In this document: positions 6,867 to 15,373 of the stretch, one piece after another
How positions within the stretch are numbered: position 1 is the stretch's first letter
Layout of the letters: each line of letters starts with the position of its first letter
NCBI GenBank assembly: GCA_902783815.1
Contig: CACZSM010000183.1
Location: forward strand, 1-24,239
Length of the DNA stretch: 24,239 bases
From: an uncultured Ruminococcus sp.
Lineage (GTDB): Bacteria > Bacillota > Clostridia > Oscillospirales > Acutalibacteraceae
Reading direction: 5' to 3'
The notes under the pieces: model-generated
What the model was told of the DNA's origin: nothing
Seen by the model: only the letters and a program-made list of their open reading frames with translations
The model's database searches: none
Translations under genes and position numbers: made by a program

Positions 6867-8089
6867 ATGTTGATACGCTCATAATTGGCGGTGGAGCATC
6901 CGGAATGATGGCAGGCTGTTTTTCTGCAGATTCCGGCAGGAGTACCATGATCATAGAGAAAAATTCAAAGGTCGGAAGGAAGCTGTATATAACCGGAAAG
7001 GGCAGATGTAACCTGACAAATAACTGTGATGTAAAAACAGTTATTACAAATACACCGACTAACGGGAGATTTCTTTATAGTTGTCTTACGAATTTCACTC
7101 CCCATGATGTTATGGAATTTTTTGAAAAAAGAGGACTTCCGCTTAAGACTGAAAGGGGAAACAGAGTCTTTCCGGTAAGCGACAGGGCTGCGGATGTAAT
7201 TGATACGCTCAAATCAGCAGTTCTGAAAAGCGGGTGCAGAATTAAGACAGGTGAAGCAATAAGGATATTGATACAGAATGATACGGTATTTGGAGCTGAA
7301 CTAAGTGATGGGTCAGTTGTTGAATGTAGAAAGCTGATAATTGCCTCTGGAGGCTGTTCTTATCCTCTGACAGGCTCAACCGGGGATGGCTATCGTTTTG
7401 CAGAAGCTGCAGGACATACGATAGTACCGCTCAGGGCATCTCTTGTTCCGCTTGTGACGGCAGAGCATTTTGGTTATGATGCTGATGGATTGCTTCTGAA
7501 AAATATAGGAATAAAGCTCAGGGACAACAAAAAGAACAAGATCATTTATACAGACTTTGGTGAAGCAGAGCTTAAACGCTGGGGATTATCCGGAGCAGTT
7601 GTACGGAGCGCATCGGCTCATATAAGAGAGATGGAAAGTGGAAGATACCAGATCGAGATAGATCTGAAACCGGCACTTTCCGATGAAAAGCTGGATGCAA
7701 GGCTGGTAAGGGAGCTTTCCGCTGCGCAGGGAAATGAGTTTTCTGTAGTGATGCGTACATTGCTGCCAGCTGCACTGATAAAGGATTTCAGCAGAATAGT
7801 AGATATCCCGCTTGAAAAAAAATGCAGCGAGATCACAAAGACGGAAAGGCAGCTTATTGTTGATAGACTTAAGAGGCTGACAAGAACAATAACAGATTTC
7901 AGACCTGTTGAGGAAGCGATAGTAACCTCTGGAGGAGTAAGCGTAAAGGAGATTGACCCCAAGACAATGGCTTCAAAAATCATAAAAGGATTATACTTTG
8001 CTGGAGAAGTCATAGATTATGATTGTTATACTGGTGGATTTAATTTGCAGGCGGCGTTTTCAACAGGACATTGTGCAGGTTTGTCCTGA
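6863..8089 (+). CDS. HI0933/YhiN-family FAD-dependent oxidoreductase
   Basis: Flavoprotein of 408 residues. The N-terminal dinucleotide-binding fold is VDTLIIGGGASGMMAG, followed by the family's own motif GRKLYITGKGRCNLTNN. The C-terminus carries GLYFAGEVIDYDCYTGGFN, the closing FAD-contact signature of this family. It starts with GTG 6863, overlapping the regulator's stop (GTGA), with GGAGG about 8 bases upstream inside that gene. The family is often annotated as aminoacetone oxidase-like; one characterised clostridial member, BaiN, reduces bile-acid intermediates. The substrate here cannot be read from sequence. Translational coupling to the RpiR-type regulator suggests co-regulation. Confidence 0.9.
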   Translation: MNVDTLIIGGGASGMMAGCFSADSGRSTMIIEKNSKVGRKLYITGKGRCNLTNNCDVKTVITNTPTNGRFLYSCLTNFTPHDVMEFFEKRGLPLKTERGNRVFPVSDRAADVIDTLKSAVLKSGCRIKTGEAIRILIQNDTVFGAELSDGSVVECRKLIIASGGCSYPLTGSTGDGYRFAEAAGHTIVPLRASLVPLVTAEHFGYDADGLLLKNIGIKLRDNKKNKIIYTDFGEAELKRWGLSGAVVRSASAHIREMESGRYQIEIDLKPALSDEKLDARLVRELSAAQGNEFSVVMRTLLPAALIKDFSRIVDIPLEKKCSEITKTERQLIVDRLKRLTRTITDFRPVEEAIVTSGGVSVKEIDPKTMASKIIKGLYFAGEVIDYDCYTGGFNLQAAFSTGHCAGLS

Positions 8090-8103
8090 GTGGGAGGATT
8101 TTG

Positions 8104-8514
8104 ATGGGATTTCAGGATGATTGGGTTTTAAGACAGATAGATATGCTTACAAGATTTGTGGCAAATATAGTTTTTAATAAAAATGAAACTGCTGTACATT
8201 ATGTCGTGGTAGGAGATATAAGCGATGCAAGAACACTGACTTCCACTGATGAAATACATCTTGAATTATGTAGGCTTATCCGTGAAAGCAGATTCGGTGA
8301 AGCGGAGGATCTGTTGTTTGACAATATGGAATACAGTGATAAGTATATAGAGCTTGCATCGGATTTTTATTCAAGACTTAATGATCTCAGTGATGATGAG
8401 CTTGAAGCAGGAGGTTTCTCAAGAACGGAAGTGTATGACGGATATCTGGAGATGATGTCTTTGCTTGGAGTTCCTGTAGATGTTTTTGGTAAGGGTGAGC
8501 AAAGCGATTTCTGA
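8104..8514 (+). CDS. DUF6483 family protein
   Basis: A small acidic cytosolic protein of 136 residues beginning MGFQDDWVLRQIDMLTRFVA, the opening typical of DUF6483 (a short amphipathic helix, then an F-x-K basic patch). The rest is predicted helical, with an acidic C-terminal half (residues about 60-110, helix-turn-helix pairs of TPR-like spacing). ATG 8104 is chosen because GGGAGG (8092-8097) precedes it; a longer frame from 8071 would lie inside the flavoprotein gene. It starts 14 bases after the flavoprotein stop, so it is in the same operon. No biochemical role is known for the family, and nothing catalytic is visible. Confidence 0.75.
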   Translation: MGFQDDWVLRQIDMLTRFVANIVFNKNETAVHYVVVGDISDARTLTSTDEIHLELCRLIRESRFGEAEDLLFDNMEYSDKYIELASDFYSRLNDLSDDELEAGGFSRTEVYDGYLEMMSLLGVPVDVFGKGEQSDF

Positions 8515-8552
8515 TAGAAGAATTAATAAAACTTTGAAAGGGATGTGATATC

Positions 8553-9272
8553 ATGCAGGAAAATATATGCAGCATACCGATAAATGATGTGTTTATGCCA
8601 AAGGACGGTTGTCCTATGTGCCGTATGAGGGATATGCTTGAGAAAAGAAAAGCAGAATATATTACAGGCTCAGCAATGATGGAGCCAAGTGTACGGGTAA
8701 AAACGAACGAGCAAGGTTTCTGCTTCCGTCATTTTGAGATGATGGTACGGCTTGGCAAAAGATTATCAAATGCGTTGATTCTTGAAAGTCATCTGCAGCA
8801 GATATCAGAAGATTTCATCCCTGCTGTCGCGCCGAAAAAACCGGATAAAAAGAAAATGGCAGCACTTGATGTTCTTATTCATGATTGCTTTATATGCCGT
8901 GATATCAAGCAGAATATGGAAAATATGGTTCGTATAGTTCATGCTATGTGGCAGAGCGAGCCGGAGTTTCGTCAGTTGTATGCTGAACAGAAATTTATAT
9001 GCCTTGAGCATTTCTATCTTCTGATGAATTCTGATCAGAAGGGACTTGGTAAGAATTATCAGGCATTTTATGAAGCAACATCGCGTCTTACTGGCGGTTA
9101 TCTTGAAACACTGCGTCAGGATGTGCATCATTTCTGTACGATGTTTGATTACAGAAATGGTGAAAGCGGAAACTGGGCAGGATCAAAGGACAGTATTGAG
9201 CGTTCTGTAGAATTCCTTACTGGAGAGAGGCTTCCTACTGATAATATTACTGAGGATATACCATTTGAATAA
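8553..9272 (+). CDS. DUF6062 family protein with two tandem Cys/His metal-site modules
   Basis: A 239-residue cytosolic protein. Two repeated modules are visible: C20-x2-C23 with C57-x2-H60 (GFCFRH), and C112-x2-C115 with C150-x2-H153 (FICLEH). The gap between the halves of each site is nearly equal (34 and 35 residues), which points to an internal duplication and two zinc or other metal sites. A further HHFC motif lies near residue 191, followed by MFDYRN. The ribosome binding site is AAAGGG with ATG 8553; a terminator follows. It closes the operon that begins at the RpiR-type regulator. Function is not established. Iron-sulphur binding cannot be excluded from the pattern, but Cys2-CysHis is more usual for zinc. 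Confidence 0.8.
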   Translation: MQENICSIPINDVFMPKDGCPMCRMRDMLEKRKAEYITGSAMMEPSVRVKTNEQGFCFRHFEMMVRLGKRLSNALILESHLQQISEDFIPAVAPKKPDKKKMAALDVLIHDCFICRDIKQNMENMVRIVHAMWQSEPEFRQLYAEQKFICLEHFYLLMNSDQKGLGKNYQAFYEATSRLTGGYLETLRQDVHHFCTMFDYRNGESGNWAGSKDSIERSVEFLTGERLPTDNITEDIPFE

Positions 9273-9280
9273 AAATAATT

Positions 9281-9320
9281 CCCTGACTTGCAGATCACGA
9301 GTCAGGGATAAATTCTTTTT
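9281..9320. terminator. bidirectional rho-independent terminator
   Basis: CCCTGACT (9281-9288) pairs with AGTCAGGG (9300-9307), followed by a T-rich run to 9320 and preceded by an A-rich run (9270-9278). It separates the convergent DUF6062 and VanZ-like genes. Confidence 0.85.
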
Positions 9321-9867
9321 ATGAAAGTCTGAGAAATTTTTTGATCCTGTCCGGTACCAGTCTGAAAATAAGCAGACCGATCATAGCTCCACAGAAATTA
9401 AGTATAACATCATCAATATCAGCGGTCCTGTAAAATGTCTGAAATAAAAAGCCAATGAAAAACTGGGAAAATTCAATTATCAGAGGAAGCGCAAGACAAT
9501 GCAGGATATAAAAGCGTTTTGATCTGTTTTTTGCAATCACTGGCATCAGAAAACCAAAAGGGATAGTCATAACAATATTTCCGATTATCTGGACAAAAAA
9601 AGCATAGAAGTTGTTTATTGCTGTAAATCTCCATATTGTTTCAAATGGTATAAGTTCGAGTCTGTATTCAAGGTTTGACATATGGTTATTTAACTGTGTA
9701 TCGTATTGCATCGGAAAAAGTGTAATTGCTGCGACACAGGTAAGGTAAAGAATAAATATCAAGGTGTACAATACTTTCCTGAACGGATAATTTTTTCTGA
9801 AAGAATAAAAACAGTAGATCATAGAAATTATTATTCCGGCAAGATATGCGACAAATTCACTTATCAT
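9319..9867 (-). CDS. VanZ-like integral membrane protein
   Basis: A 182-residue membrane protein with four to five hydrophobic helices. VanZ features are the LFPMQ loop after helix 2, the segment NFYAFFVQIIGNIVMTIPFG (the conserved N-x2-LFxPfG-type region), the acidic-flanked IIEFSQFFIG, and RTADIDDVILNFCGAMIGLL near the C-terminus, which is the family's most conserved stretch. VanZ of Enterococcus gives low teicoplanin resistance, but most VanZ-like proteins have no known role and this one should not be called a resistance gene. GGAG lies 8 bases before ATG 9867. It stands alone between a shared terminator and a divergent promoter region. Confidence 0.88.
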   Translation of the reverse strand: MISEFVAYLAGIIISMIYCFYSFRKNYPFRKVLYTLIFILYLTCVAAITLFPMQYDTQLNNHMSNLEYRLELIPFETIWRFTAINNFYAFFVQIIGNIVMTIPFGFLMPVIAKNRSKRFYILHCLALPLIIEFSQFFIGFLFQTFYRTADIDDVILNFCGAMIGLLIFRLVPDRIKKFLRLS

Positions 9868-9976
9868 AAAACTACTCCAATACTGTTAATAGTAATAATT
9901 AGCCTTTAAACGATGTCAATTATAATTCATTTTAAAAAAAATGTCAAACAATCAAACATTCAGAACATGAGCGATA

Positions 9977-10005
9977 TTGAAAGTTTGTTATTTATGTGGT
10001 ATAAT
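9977..10005 (+). promoter_or_regulatory. sigma-A-type promoter (extended -10) of the lipoprotein/protease operon
   Basis: TTGAAA (9977-9982) and TATAAT (10000-10005) are 17 bases apart, with the TGN extension directly before the -10. Transcription would begin near 10012. This also shows that a longer reading of the next gene from 9977 is not real. Confidence 0.85.
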
Positions 10006-10054
10006 AAATCAAATCGTGTTCCGGAATTATACTTTTTGTTTGGAAGGATGCAAA

Positions 10055-10885
10055 ATGAGAAAAAAATTTTTTATTGGGATTGTATCAGTTTTAGCTGTTG
10101 CTGCGAGCGCTGCTCTTCTTGCAGGCGGTTGTTCAAAATCTGTTAATTCGGAGAGCTACACCGACAGCAGTAAAAATGATGTGTCAAATTCAGATACAGT
10201 CGTGAGCAAGGATACAGAAAAAACGGATAACACAGTATCTTACGCAGAAAAAGAGTCGTCTCAGACTGAGGATGAGTCAAGCGCTGAGGAAAGCATTGTT
10301 TCTGAGCAGGAAAGCGAAGCTGAGTCTGTTATAATTACAGAAAGCAGTGCGGAGTCTGTTGAGGAATCAAATGATGATAGCAGTCAGCAGGTATCTGAGA
10401 AGTCTGAAATGAGTTATGAGGGATACCAGTTTGATGACGAAAATATCGTAACAGATTATCATACAGCTACTGAATTTACTTCCGATGAGGAATTTAATCA
10501 TATTTTTGATAAAAATACACTCGATAAGGAATATAACTCTCTTTTGATGGATGCTTCAAGTGGCGCAGAAATGAGAAAGATAACCTCTGATTACTCGGAA
10601 AAATGGAAAACTTTAGCAGATAAAGTTTATCTTTCATTAAGTGAAAAATTAAGTAATAACGAAAGCGAAAAGGCTAAACTTGAGGAATCACAGGAGAAAT
10701 GGAAAGAAAGTCTTGAAGTTGTGGAAAACAGCTTTTATGAAGAGGCAAAAGAGGGCGGAACAGATGGTCTTTTAGCTGCTGAGGGAGCTATACTCAATTA
10801 CTATAAGGGTCGTACTGCCGTATTGCTGGAACAGATATTTGTATTGCAGGGAAGCAGTATTGTTTTGTCGGATTTTGGTATTTGA
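10055..10885 (+). CDS. lipoprotein with Ser/Glu-rich linker and LprI/DUF1311-like domain
   Basis: A 276-residue secreted lipoprotein. The signal peptide MRKKFFIGIVSVLAVAAS ends at a lipobox LLAGGC, making Cys26 the lipid-anchored residue. Residues about 27-140 are a low-complexity stalk of Ser, Glu, Asp and Thr. The C-terminal 130 residues are helical and resemble the LprI/DUF1311 fold (LDKEYNSLL, then KLEESQEKWKESLEVVEN, like the family's L-x2-Q-x2-W motif), in which some members inhibit lysozyme; this assignment is tentative. ATG 10055 is preceded by GGAAGG at 7 bases. It is the first gene of an operon with another lipoprotein and a very large surface protease, so it may work with or protect against that protease. 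Confidence 0.8.
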   Translation: MRKKFFIGIVSVLAVAASAALLAGGCSKSVNSESYTDSSKNDVSNSDTVVSKDTEKTDNTVSYAEKESSQTEDESSAEESIVSEQESEAESVIITESSAESVEESNDDSSQQVSEKSEMSYEGYQFDDENIVTDYHTATEFTSDEEFNHIFDKNTLDKEYNSLLMDASSGAEMRKITSDYSEKWKTLADKVYLSLSEKLSNNESEKAKLEESQEKWKESLEVVENSFYEEAKEGGTDGLLAAEGAILNYYKGRTAVLLEQIFVLQGSSIVLSDFGI

Positions 10886-10900
10886 TCACGGGGGTAGTTT

Positions 10901-11395
10901 ATGAAAATTAAAAACCGCTTGAAAACAATTGGTCTGTTTTCTGTATTGATACTGACCATGATAATGTCAGGCTGTTCCTTTAATGGCGGACGCAGTGTAA
11001 AACAGTATGTTGACACTGTAAAGGATGATATGCGCAGTGCGGTTAATATTACCCGTGAACTGAAAAAAGCAAACGAGACACTTGATTGCCGTAATAAGGA
11101 ATCTGCAAAGGAATATATCGTATCACTGCAGCAGCTTGAAGATAAATATGCAGAGCTATCGTGTCTTGATGCTCCTGAAAGGTATATCGACCTTGACAAT
11201 GACCTGAAAACCTGGTGTGAGACAGCGCTGAGCAGTGTTTCAAAGATAAAAATGCTTGTGACAACAGCTATGAATACCAGTGATGATAAGCTGTTCCGTC
11301 AGAATCAGGAAGGTATAATGATTGAATATGACAAGGCTGTAAATGAGCTTGTGGATATATCCTCTCAGATCACAACAAGATACAGAAATGACTGA
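10901..11395 (+). CDS. small helical lipoprotein of unknown function
   Basis: A 164-residue lipoprotein. The signal peptide is MKIKNRLKTIGLFSVLILTM with lipobox MSGC, placing the lipid on Cys25. The mature part is predicted nearly all helical, with heptad-like stretches (YVDTVKDDMRSAVNITRELK; ISSQITTRYRND at the end) and three further cysteines (DCRNK, LSCLD, TWCET). A purine-rich GGGGGTAG lies before ATG 10901, 15 bases after the previous lipoprotein. The protease gene starts 26 bases downstream. I recognise no named family. Its position suggests a surface complex with its two neighbours. Confidence 0.8.
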   Translation: MKIKNRLKTIGLFSVLILTMIMSGCSFNGGRSVKQYVDTVKDDMRSAVNITRELKKANETLDCRNKESAKEYIVSLQQLEDKYAELSCLDAPERYIDLDNDLKTWCETALSSVSKIKMLVTTAMNTSDDKLFRQNQEGIMIEYDKAVNELVDISSQITTRYRND

Positions 11396-11421
11396 GAACA
11401 TCCGTTGAGGAGTGAAAACTA

Positions 11422-14400
11422 ATGAAAAAGGGGCTTTACTGTACACTGTCTGCAATATTACTTACAGCGGCAGTATTTTTGCTTCCGATACTAAATTCGG
11501 GATATCATCAGGAAAGCCGGCCAAAGGATCCGGGTAAATCGGATTTCAGGATCGTTGATAAAAAAGATGAGCAGACTTCTGCGCCTGATATTGTAATTCC
11601 TGCAAGTGATGAAACGGTGACATTCATTGTTATTGCTGAGGGTGAATCGTTCAGTGAATCAGTACTTGCATCAAGAGGAAAATACAGTAATCTGCGTAGT
11701 TTTATAAAGTCAGGAGATTTCAGACAGTATTCAGATCAGCTAAAGAAAACTCAGGCGGTGATAAAGGCAAGCATCAGCAGGATAATACCTCAGGCAAGTT
11801 TTGATAACTGTTTTACATACAATACTGTGATAAATGGGTTCAGTGTCCGTGCGCCATACAGCAGCCGTGAAAAGATAAGAAAAATAAACGGAGTATCTGC
11901 TGTATTGTTATCTTCTGAGCAAAGCGCTGTGATCTGCGATACGGATGAGGATATTCAGCAGGAGGAAGAAACTGAGATATCAGAAGAAGAACCTGTACTT
12001 TGTGATGTTCAGAATTTTTATTCTATGGGTATAACTGGAAAAGGGAAATTAATAGCTGTTATTGATGACAGCTTTAATTGTCTTGATTCAGCTTTTTCAG
12101 AAAATGATATCGTGCCGACAATAAATGCAAATGATATAAGCTATATGCTTAATTCGGCAGGCTTCAATACTGTTTCCGGTGCTTCTGTTTATAAGAATAA
12201 GAGAATAGTATTTGCCTATGATTATGCAGGAAAAGATGACGATACCTTTTATAAGCCCGATAGCCACGGTACAAAGATCGCAGGGATCTGCAGCAGTATT
12301 GCCCGTGATGCTGGTCTGATACTTATGAAGGTATGTAGTAATGGCAGAAAAAATATATCTGATGATGTTTTGCTTGCCGCAATTGATGATACGGCAAAGC
12401 TCTCGCCGGATGTAATAAATCTGAGTTTTGGTACGCCGAGGATTATTTCAAATGCAGAGGTTTTTGATACGGTTTATAGCCGTCTGTATAAACTCGGAAG
12501 TTATATTGTATCGTCAGCGGGGAATTATTCAGAAAATCTGAGATATGTTCCGGATAACGGAATAGGTGCGGAATATACTGATTACAGTACGATAGCTTTT
12601 CCATCATCACTGCCTTATGTAATGTCTGTCGGTGCAGTAAATGGTGATGTCGAGCTGATGTCCTATCTGACAATTGGAAAAACAGAGATCTCTTATAAGC
12701 CGTTGATTCTGAGTACGGGTGAATATTCTGTTTTTCCTGATTCAGAAGAAATAGGTTATGAGTACATTACACCCGATGATGATGGTAATGATATCTCTGA
12801 ACGGGATCTGAAAAATAAAATACTGATATTTAAAGGCGGAACATCTGATTTTTCTGATATAATAAAAAAAGGTGTTGATTATGGTGCAGCCGGAGTAATA
12901 ATAATCACTGATGAGGAGTTGTACTATGATTTCGCAGCAGAAACTTCTGGAATACCTGCTGCTGTTATTTCTTCATCTGATGAAGATATCGTTATTTCAG
13001 AGCCTTCAGGAATGATGAGTTTTGTGAAGGAAAAAAAGTTCTTTAAAAGCCGTAACAATGGAAAGCCAGCTTCTTTTTCTTCTTATGGAGTAACATATGA
13101 TCTCAGGTTAAAACCGGATGTAATGGCAGTTGGAACAGGTGTGGAGACTACGGCAGGTACAATAAGCGGAACATCAGCGGCTTCTGCTGTAGTTTCAGGT
13201 ATTGCTGTACTGACTGATGAATTTATTGAAAAAAATATAGACAGCCCTATTGACAGGAATTCACTCATTAAAGCGCTAATAATGAATTCTTCTGAACCAG
13301 TAATGTATAATGAGGATCTGTATTATACTCCAAGATTACAGGGCGCAGGCAAAATGGAAACAAAGGGTATTACATCATCCGAGGTCATTGTGACCGATGA
13401 AGAGGGGCAGCCTTCAGCCAGCATAGGTGACAGTGAAACCGGACAATTTGAATTTTCAATTATTATCAGTTCGCTAAGCAAGGAACCAGTTGAATATGAT
13501 CTGTCAGCTGTATTGCAGACTGATATGTACAATGGAGATGGAAAGGATATACGGAATTATCTTATTCCTGAGAGTCTTGATGACATATCTGCCACAGAGT
13601 TCATGTATCTTGATGAACCTGTCAGTAAGATAGAGTTAAATGCAGAAGAAAGCAAAGAAATAAAGGTTAAAATTACTGTATCCGAGGAAGCAATGCTTGC
13701 CTATGATATACTTGCGCCAAACGGATTTTATCTTGATGGTTACATTGTACTCAGAGATCAGGATGAAAAGCAAATTTATTTTCCCATAATGGGTTATTGT
13801 GGAAGCTGGAATAATTCAGAACTGTTTGATTCCATGTTCTATGAGCACAATGATGCTCCTGAAATCAGTAATGGTTGCTTTACGGCAGTTGTTTCTTTCA
13901 GAGGAAGTTATCCTGACCATAAGCTCGGTATGAATATGACAACAGGTGAATTCATTGGTGATAAGATATCCATAGGAAAAAATACAGTAAAGAATTATTA
14001 TGACAACGGTCTGATGGGAAATGCGTTTATGATGCCGGATCTGTATCTTCTTCGCGATGCCTCTGATTACAGAATTACTATTTCAGACAGCTTTGGAAAG
14101 GTTCTGTTTGAACAGGATATAGGAACAGTCTCCGCATTTGCAAGCGACAATCATGACCCTTATATTGGATTGCTCAGCAGTTTCAATTCAGACGATATGA
14201 AGAATTTTTTTGCTCAGATATCAGAGGGGGAGTATATATACAGTGTTTCCGCAATTCCATTGTCTGCAGAAAGGGAAACTGTATCACCACAGAGTATTTC
14301 TTATAATTTTACAGTTGATAATACACCTCCTAACGATGTAAGAGCAAATGTATATGCAAAGGATGGCAGAGCATTTCTAGAACTGAGCGCAAAGGACAAA

Positions 14401-15189
14401 AATGGAATACAGGGATTTATGATGTACACAGCCTGCCGCTCAGGAGATCACTATTTTTATGCAGACAGCTTGTCTGATCTTATTGAAGGGGGCTATATAA
14501 GCAGTGATTCCTGTAAACTTGTAAATATCAGTGAAGAATCTGAAAGTATGATTTATACTTATGATATTACGGAATTAAAACATCAGCTTTCAAGATTAGG
14601 CATATATACAAGAAGTGGGGTAAGTGAAAGACCTACCTCCGAAAAATTCTTTTTCAGAGCCGTAGATTATGCTTATAATCTATCCTCAGCAGTAATGTGT
14701 GATACACAGCCCTCTGGTACAGTTACATACAGACTTGTAGATGACGATGGAATTCCGGTAGAGGGAGCAAAGATGTCTTTGGGCAGTCAGACAGCAATAA
14801 GCGGAGAAAACGGCGAAGCGGTATTTGAAGGTATCTACCCTGATCTGTACGGAGTCAGTTTGCTTTCACTTCCTGAAGGCTGCACAACAGATTTTGAAGT
14901 GGATATAGTTCAGGTAACATTTGATTCAATGGATCATGAGTTCGATATTCAGATTAAAATATCAGATGATGTAAAACAGCAGATAAAAGAAAAGCTATCG
15001 TCAGAAAAAGCAGAACAGCAGTCCGAGGTCAAGCCTGAGAAAAAGGATATTGTTGTGAAAAATAAAGAGAATAGTGATAATTCTTTTGTGGCGCTGATAT
15101 TTGTATCTGTTATGCTTGTGATATCTTCCGGTTCTCTTATAGCATCAAGGCGAAGAAAGCAGGTGTATGACGATATTTCGTCGGAGTGA
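11422..15189 (+). CDS. membrane-anchored subtilisin-like (S8) protease with PA insert
   Basis: A 1255-residue cell-surface serine protease resembling C5a peptidase/lactocepin in layout. After a signal segment (residues 5-24), residues about 60-175 form an inhibitor I9-like propeptide. The catalytic domain has Asp215 (LIAVIDDSFN), His282 (DSHGTKIAG), the oxyanion Asn368 (SSAGNYSE) and Ser585 (SGTSAASAVVSG). A protease-associated (PA) insert sits at about 450-530. Fn3-like beta domains follow from about 660, then a prealbumin/SpaA-like domain at about 1105-1180 (GIPVEGAKMS; GENGEAVFEG). A Lys/Glu-rich stretch, a transmembrane helix (FVALIFVSVMLVISSGSLIA) and a basic cytoplasmic tail close it; there is no LPxTG. 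GAGGAG precedes ATG 11422. Two catalytic signatures deviate from the usual (DDS instead of D-S/T-G; no Met or Pro in the Ser motif). Confidence 0.92.
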   Translation: MKKGLYCTLSAILLTAAVFLLPILNSGYHQESRPKDPGKSDFRIVDKKDEQTSAPDIVIPASDETVTFIVIAEGESFSESVLASRGKYSNLRSFIKSGDFRQYSDQLKKTQAVIKASISRIIPQASFDNCFTYNTVINGFSVRAPYSSREKIRKINGVSAVLLSSEQSAVICDTDEDIQQEEETEISEEEPVLCDVQNFYSMGITGKGKLIAVIDDSFNCLDSAFSENDIVPTINANDISYMLNSAGFNTVSGASVYKNKRIVFAYDYAGKDDDTFYKPDSHGTKIAGICSSIARDAGLILMKVCSNGRKNISDDVLLAAIDDTAKLSPDVINLSFGTPRIISNAEVFDTVYSRLYKLGSYIVSSAGNYSENLRYVPDNGIGAEYTDYSTIAFPSSLPYVMSVGAVNGDVELMSYLTIGKTEISYKPLILSTGEYSVFPDSEEIGYEYITPDDDGNDISERDLKNKILIFKGGTSDFSDIIKKGVDYGAAGVIIITDEELYYDFAAETSGIPAAVISSSDEDIVISEPSGMMSFVKEKKFFKSRNNGKPASFSSYGVTYDLRLKPDVMAVGTGVETTAGTISGTSAASAVVSGIAVLTDEFIEKNIDSPIDRNSLIKALIMNSSEPVMYNEDLYYTPRLQGAGKMETKGITSSEVIVTDEEGQPSASIGDSETGQFEFSIIISSLSKEPVEYDLSAVLQTDMYNGDGKDIRNYLIPESLDDISATEFMYLDEPVSKIELNAEESKEIKVKITVSEEAMLAYDILAPNGFYLDGYIVLRDQDEKQIYFPIMGYCGSWNNSELFDSMFYEHNDAPEISNGCFTAVVSFRGSYPDHKLGMNMTTGEFIGDKISIGKNTVKNYYDNGLMGNAFMMPDLYLLRDASDYRITISDSFGKVLFEQDIGTVSAFASDNHDPYIGLLSSFNSDDMKNFFAQISEGEYIYSVSAIPLSAERETVSPQSISYNFTVDNTPPNDVRANVYAKDGRAFLELSAKDKNGIQGFMMYTACRSGDHYFYADSLSDLIEGGYISSDSCKLVNISEESESMIYTYDITELKHQLSRLGIYTRSGVSERPTSEKFFFRAVDYAYNLSSAVMCDTQPSGTVTYRLVDDDGIPVEGAKMSLGSQTAISGENGEAVFEGIYPDLYGVSLLSLPEGCTTDFEVDIVQVTFDSMDHEFDIQIKISDDVKQQIKEKLSSEKAEQQSEVKPEKKDIVVKNKENSDNSFVALIFVSVMLVISSGSLIASRRRKQVYDDISSE

Positions 15190-15315
15190 ATATGTCAAGG
15201 AAGAAAAACCTCACTCAGAAAAATACGCGTCGGTAATTGCTATTGCGAAGCGAACGGATACGAGATACGACTGCAAAAATGGATAAATTCACACGAAATG
15301 AAAAATAAGTGCTGC

Positions 15316-15344
15316 TTGAATAATACAGAAAGGTATGTTATAAT
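15316..15344 (+). promoter_or_regulatory. sigma-A-type promoter (extended -10) for the PAP2 gene
   Basis: TTGAAT (15316-15321) and TATAAT (15339-15344) are 17 bases apart, with TGT directly before the -10. The transcript would begin near 15351, about 23 bases before the start codon. Confidence 0.85.
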
Positions 15345-15373
15345 GTAAGCAGTATGATTGAAAGGAGATGCTT

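Noticed and set aside
9319..9867. Glycopeptide resistance gene (VanZ)
   Set aside because: No vanA-type cluster is present; VanZ-like membrane proteins are widespread and mostly unrelated to resistance.
9977..10054. Longer start of the first lipoprotein at 9977
   Set aside because: It would begin at the -35 element itself, and the lipoprotein signal peptide starts cleanly at ATG 10055.
10150..10440. Repeat array in the Ser/Glu-rich part of the lipoprotein gene
   Set aside because: It is low-complexity coding sequence for a stalk, without regular nucleotide repeat units.
15241..15280. Tandem GATACGA copies as a possible attachment site or repeat array
   Set aside because: Only two 7-base copies, no integrase or partner copy nearby; likely chance.
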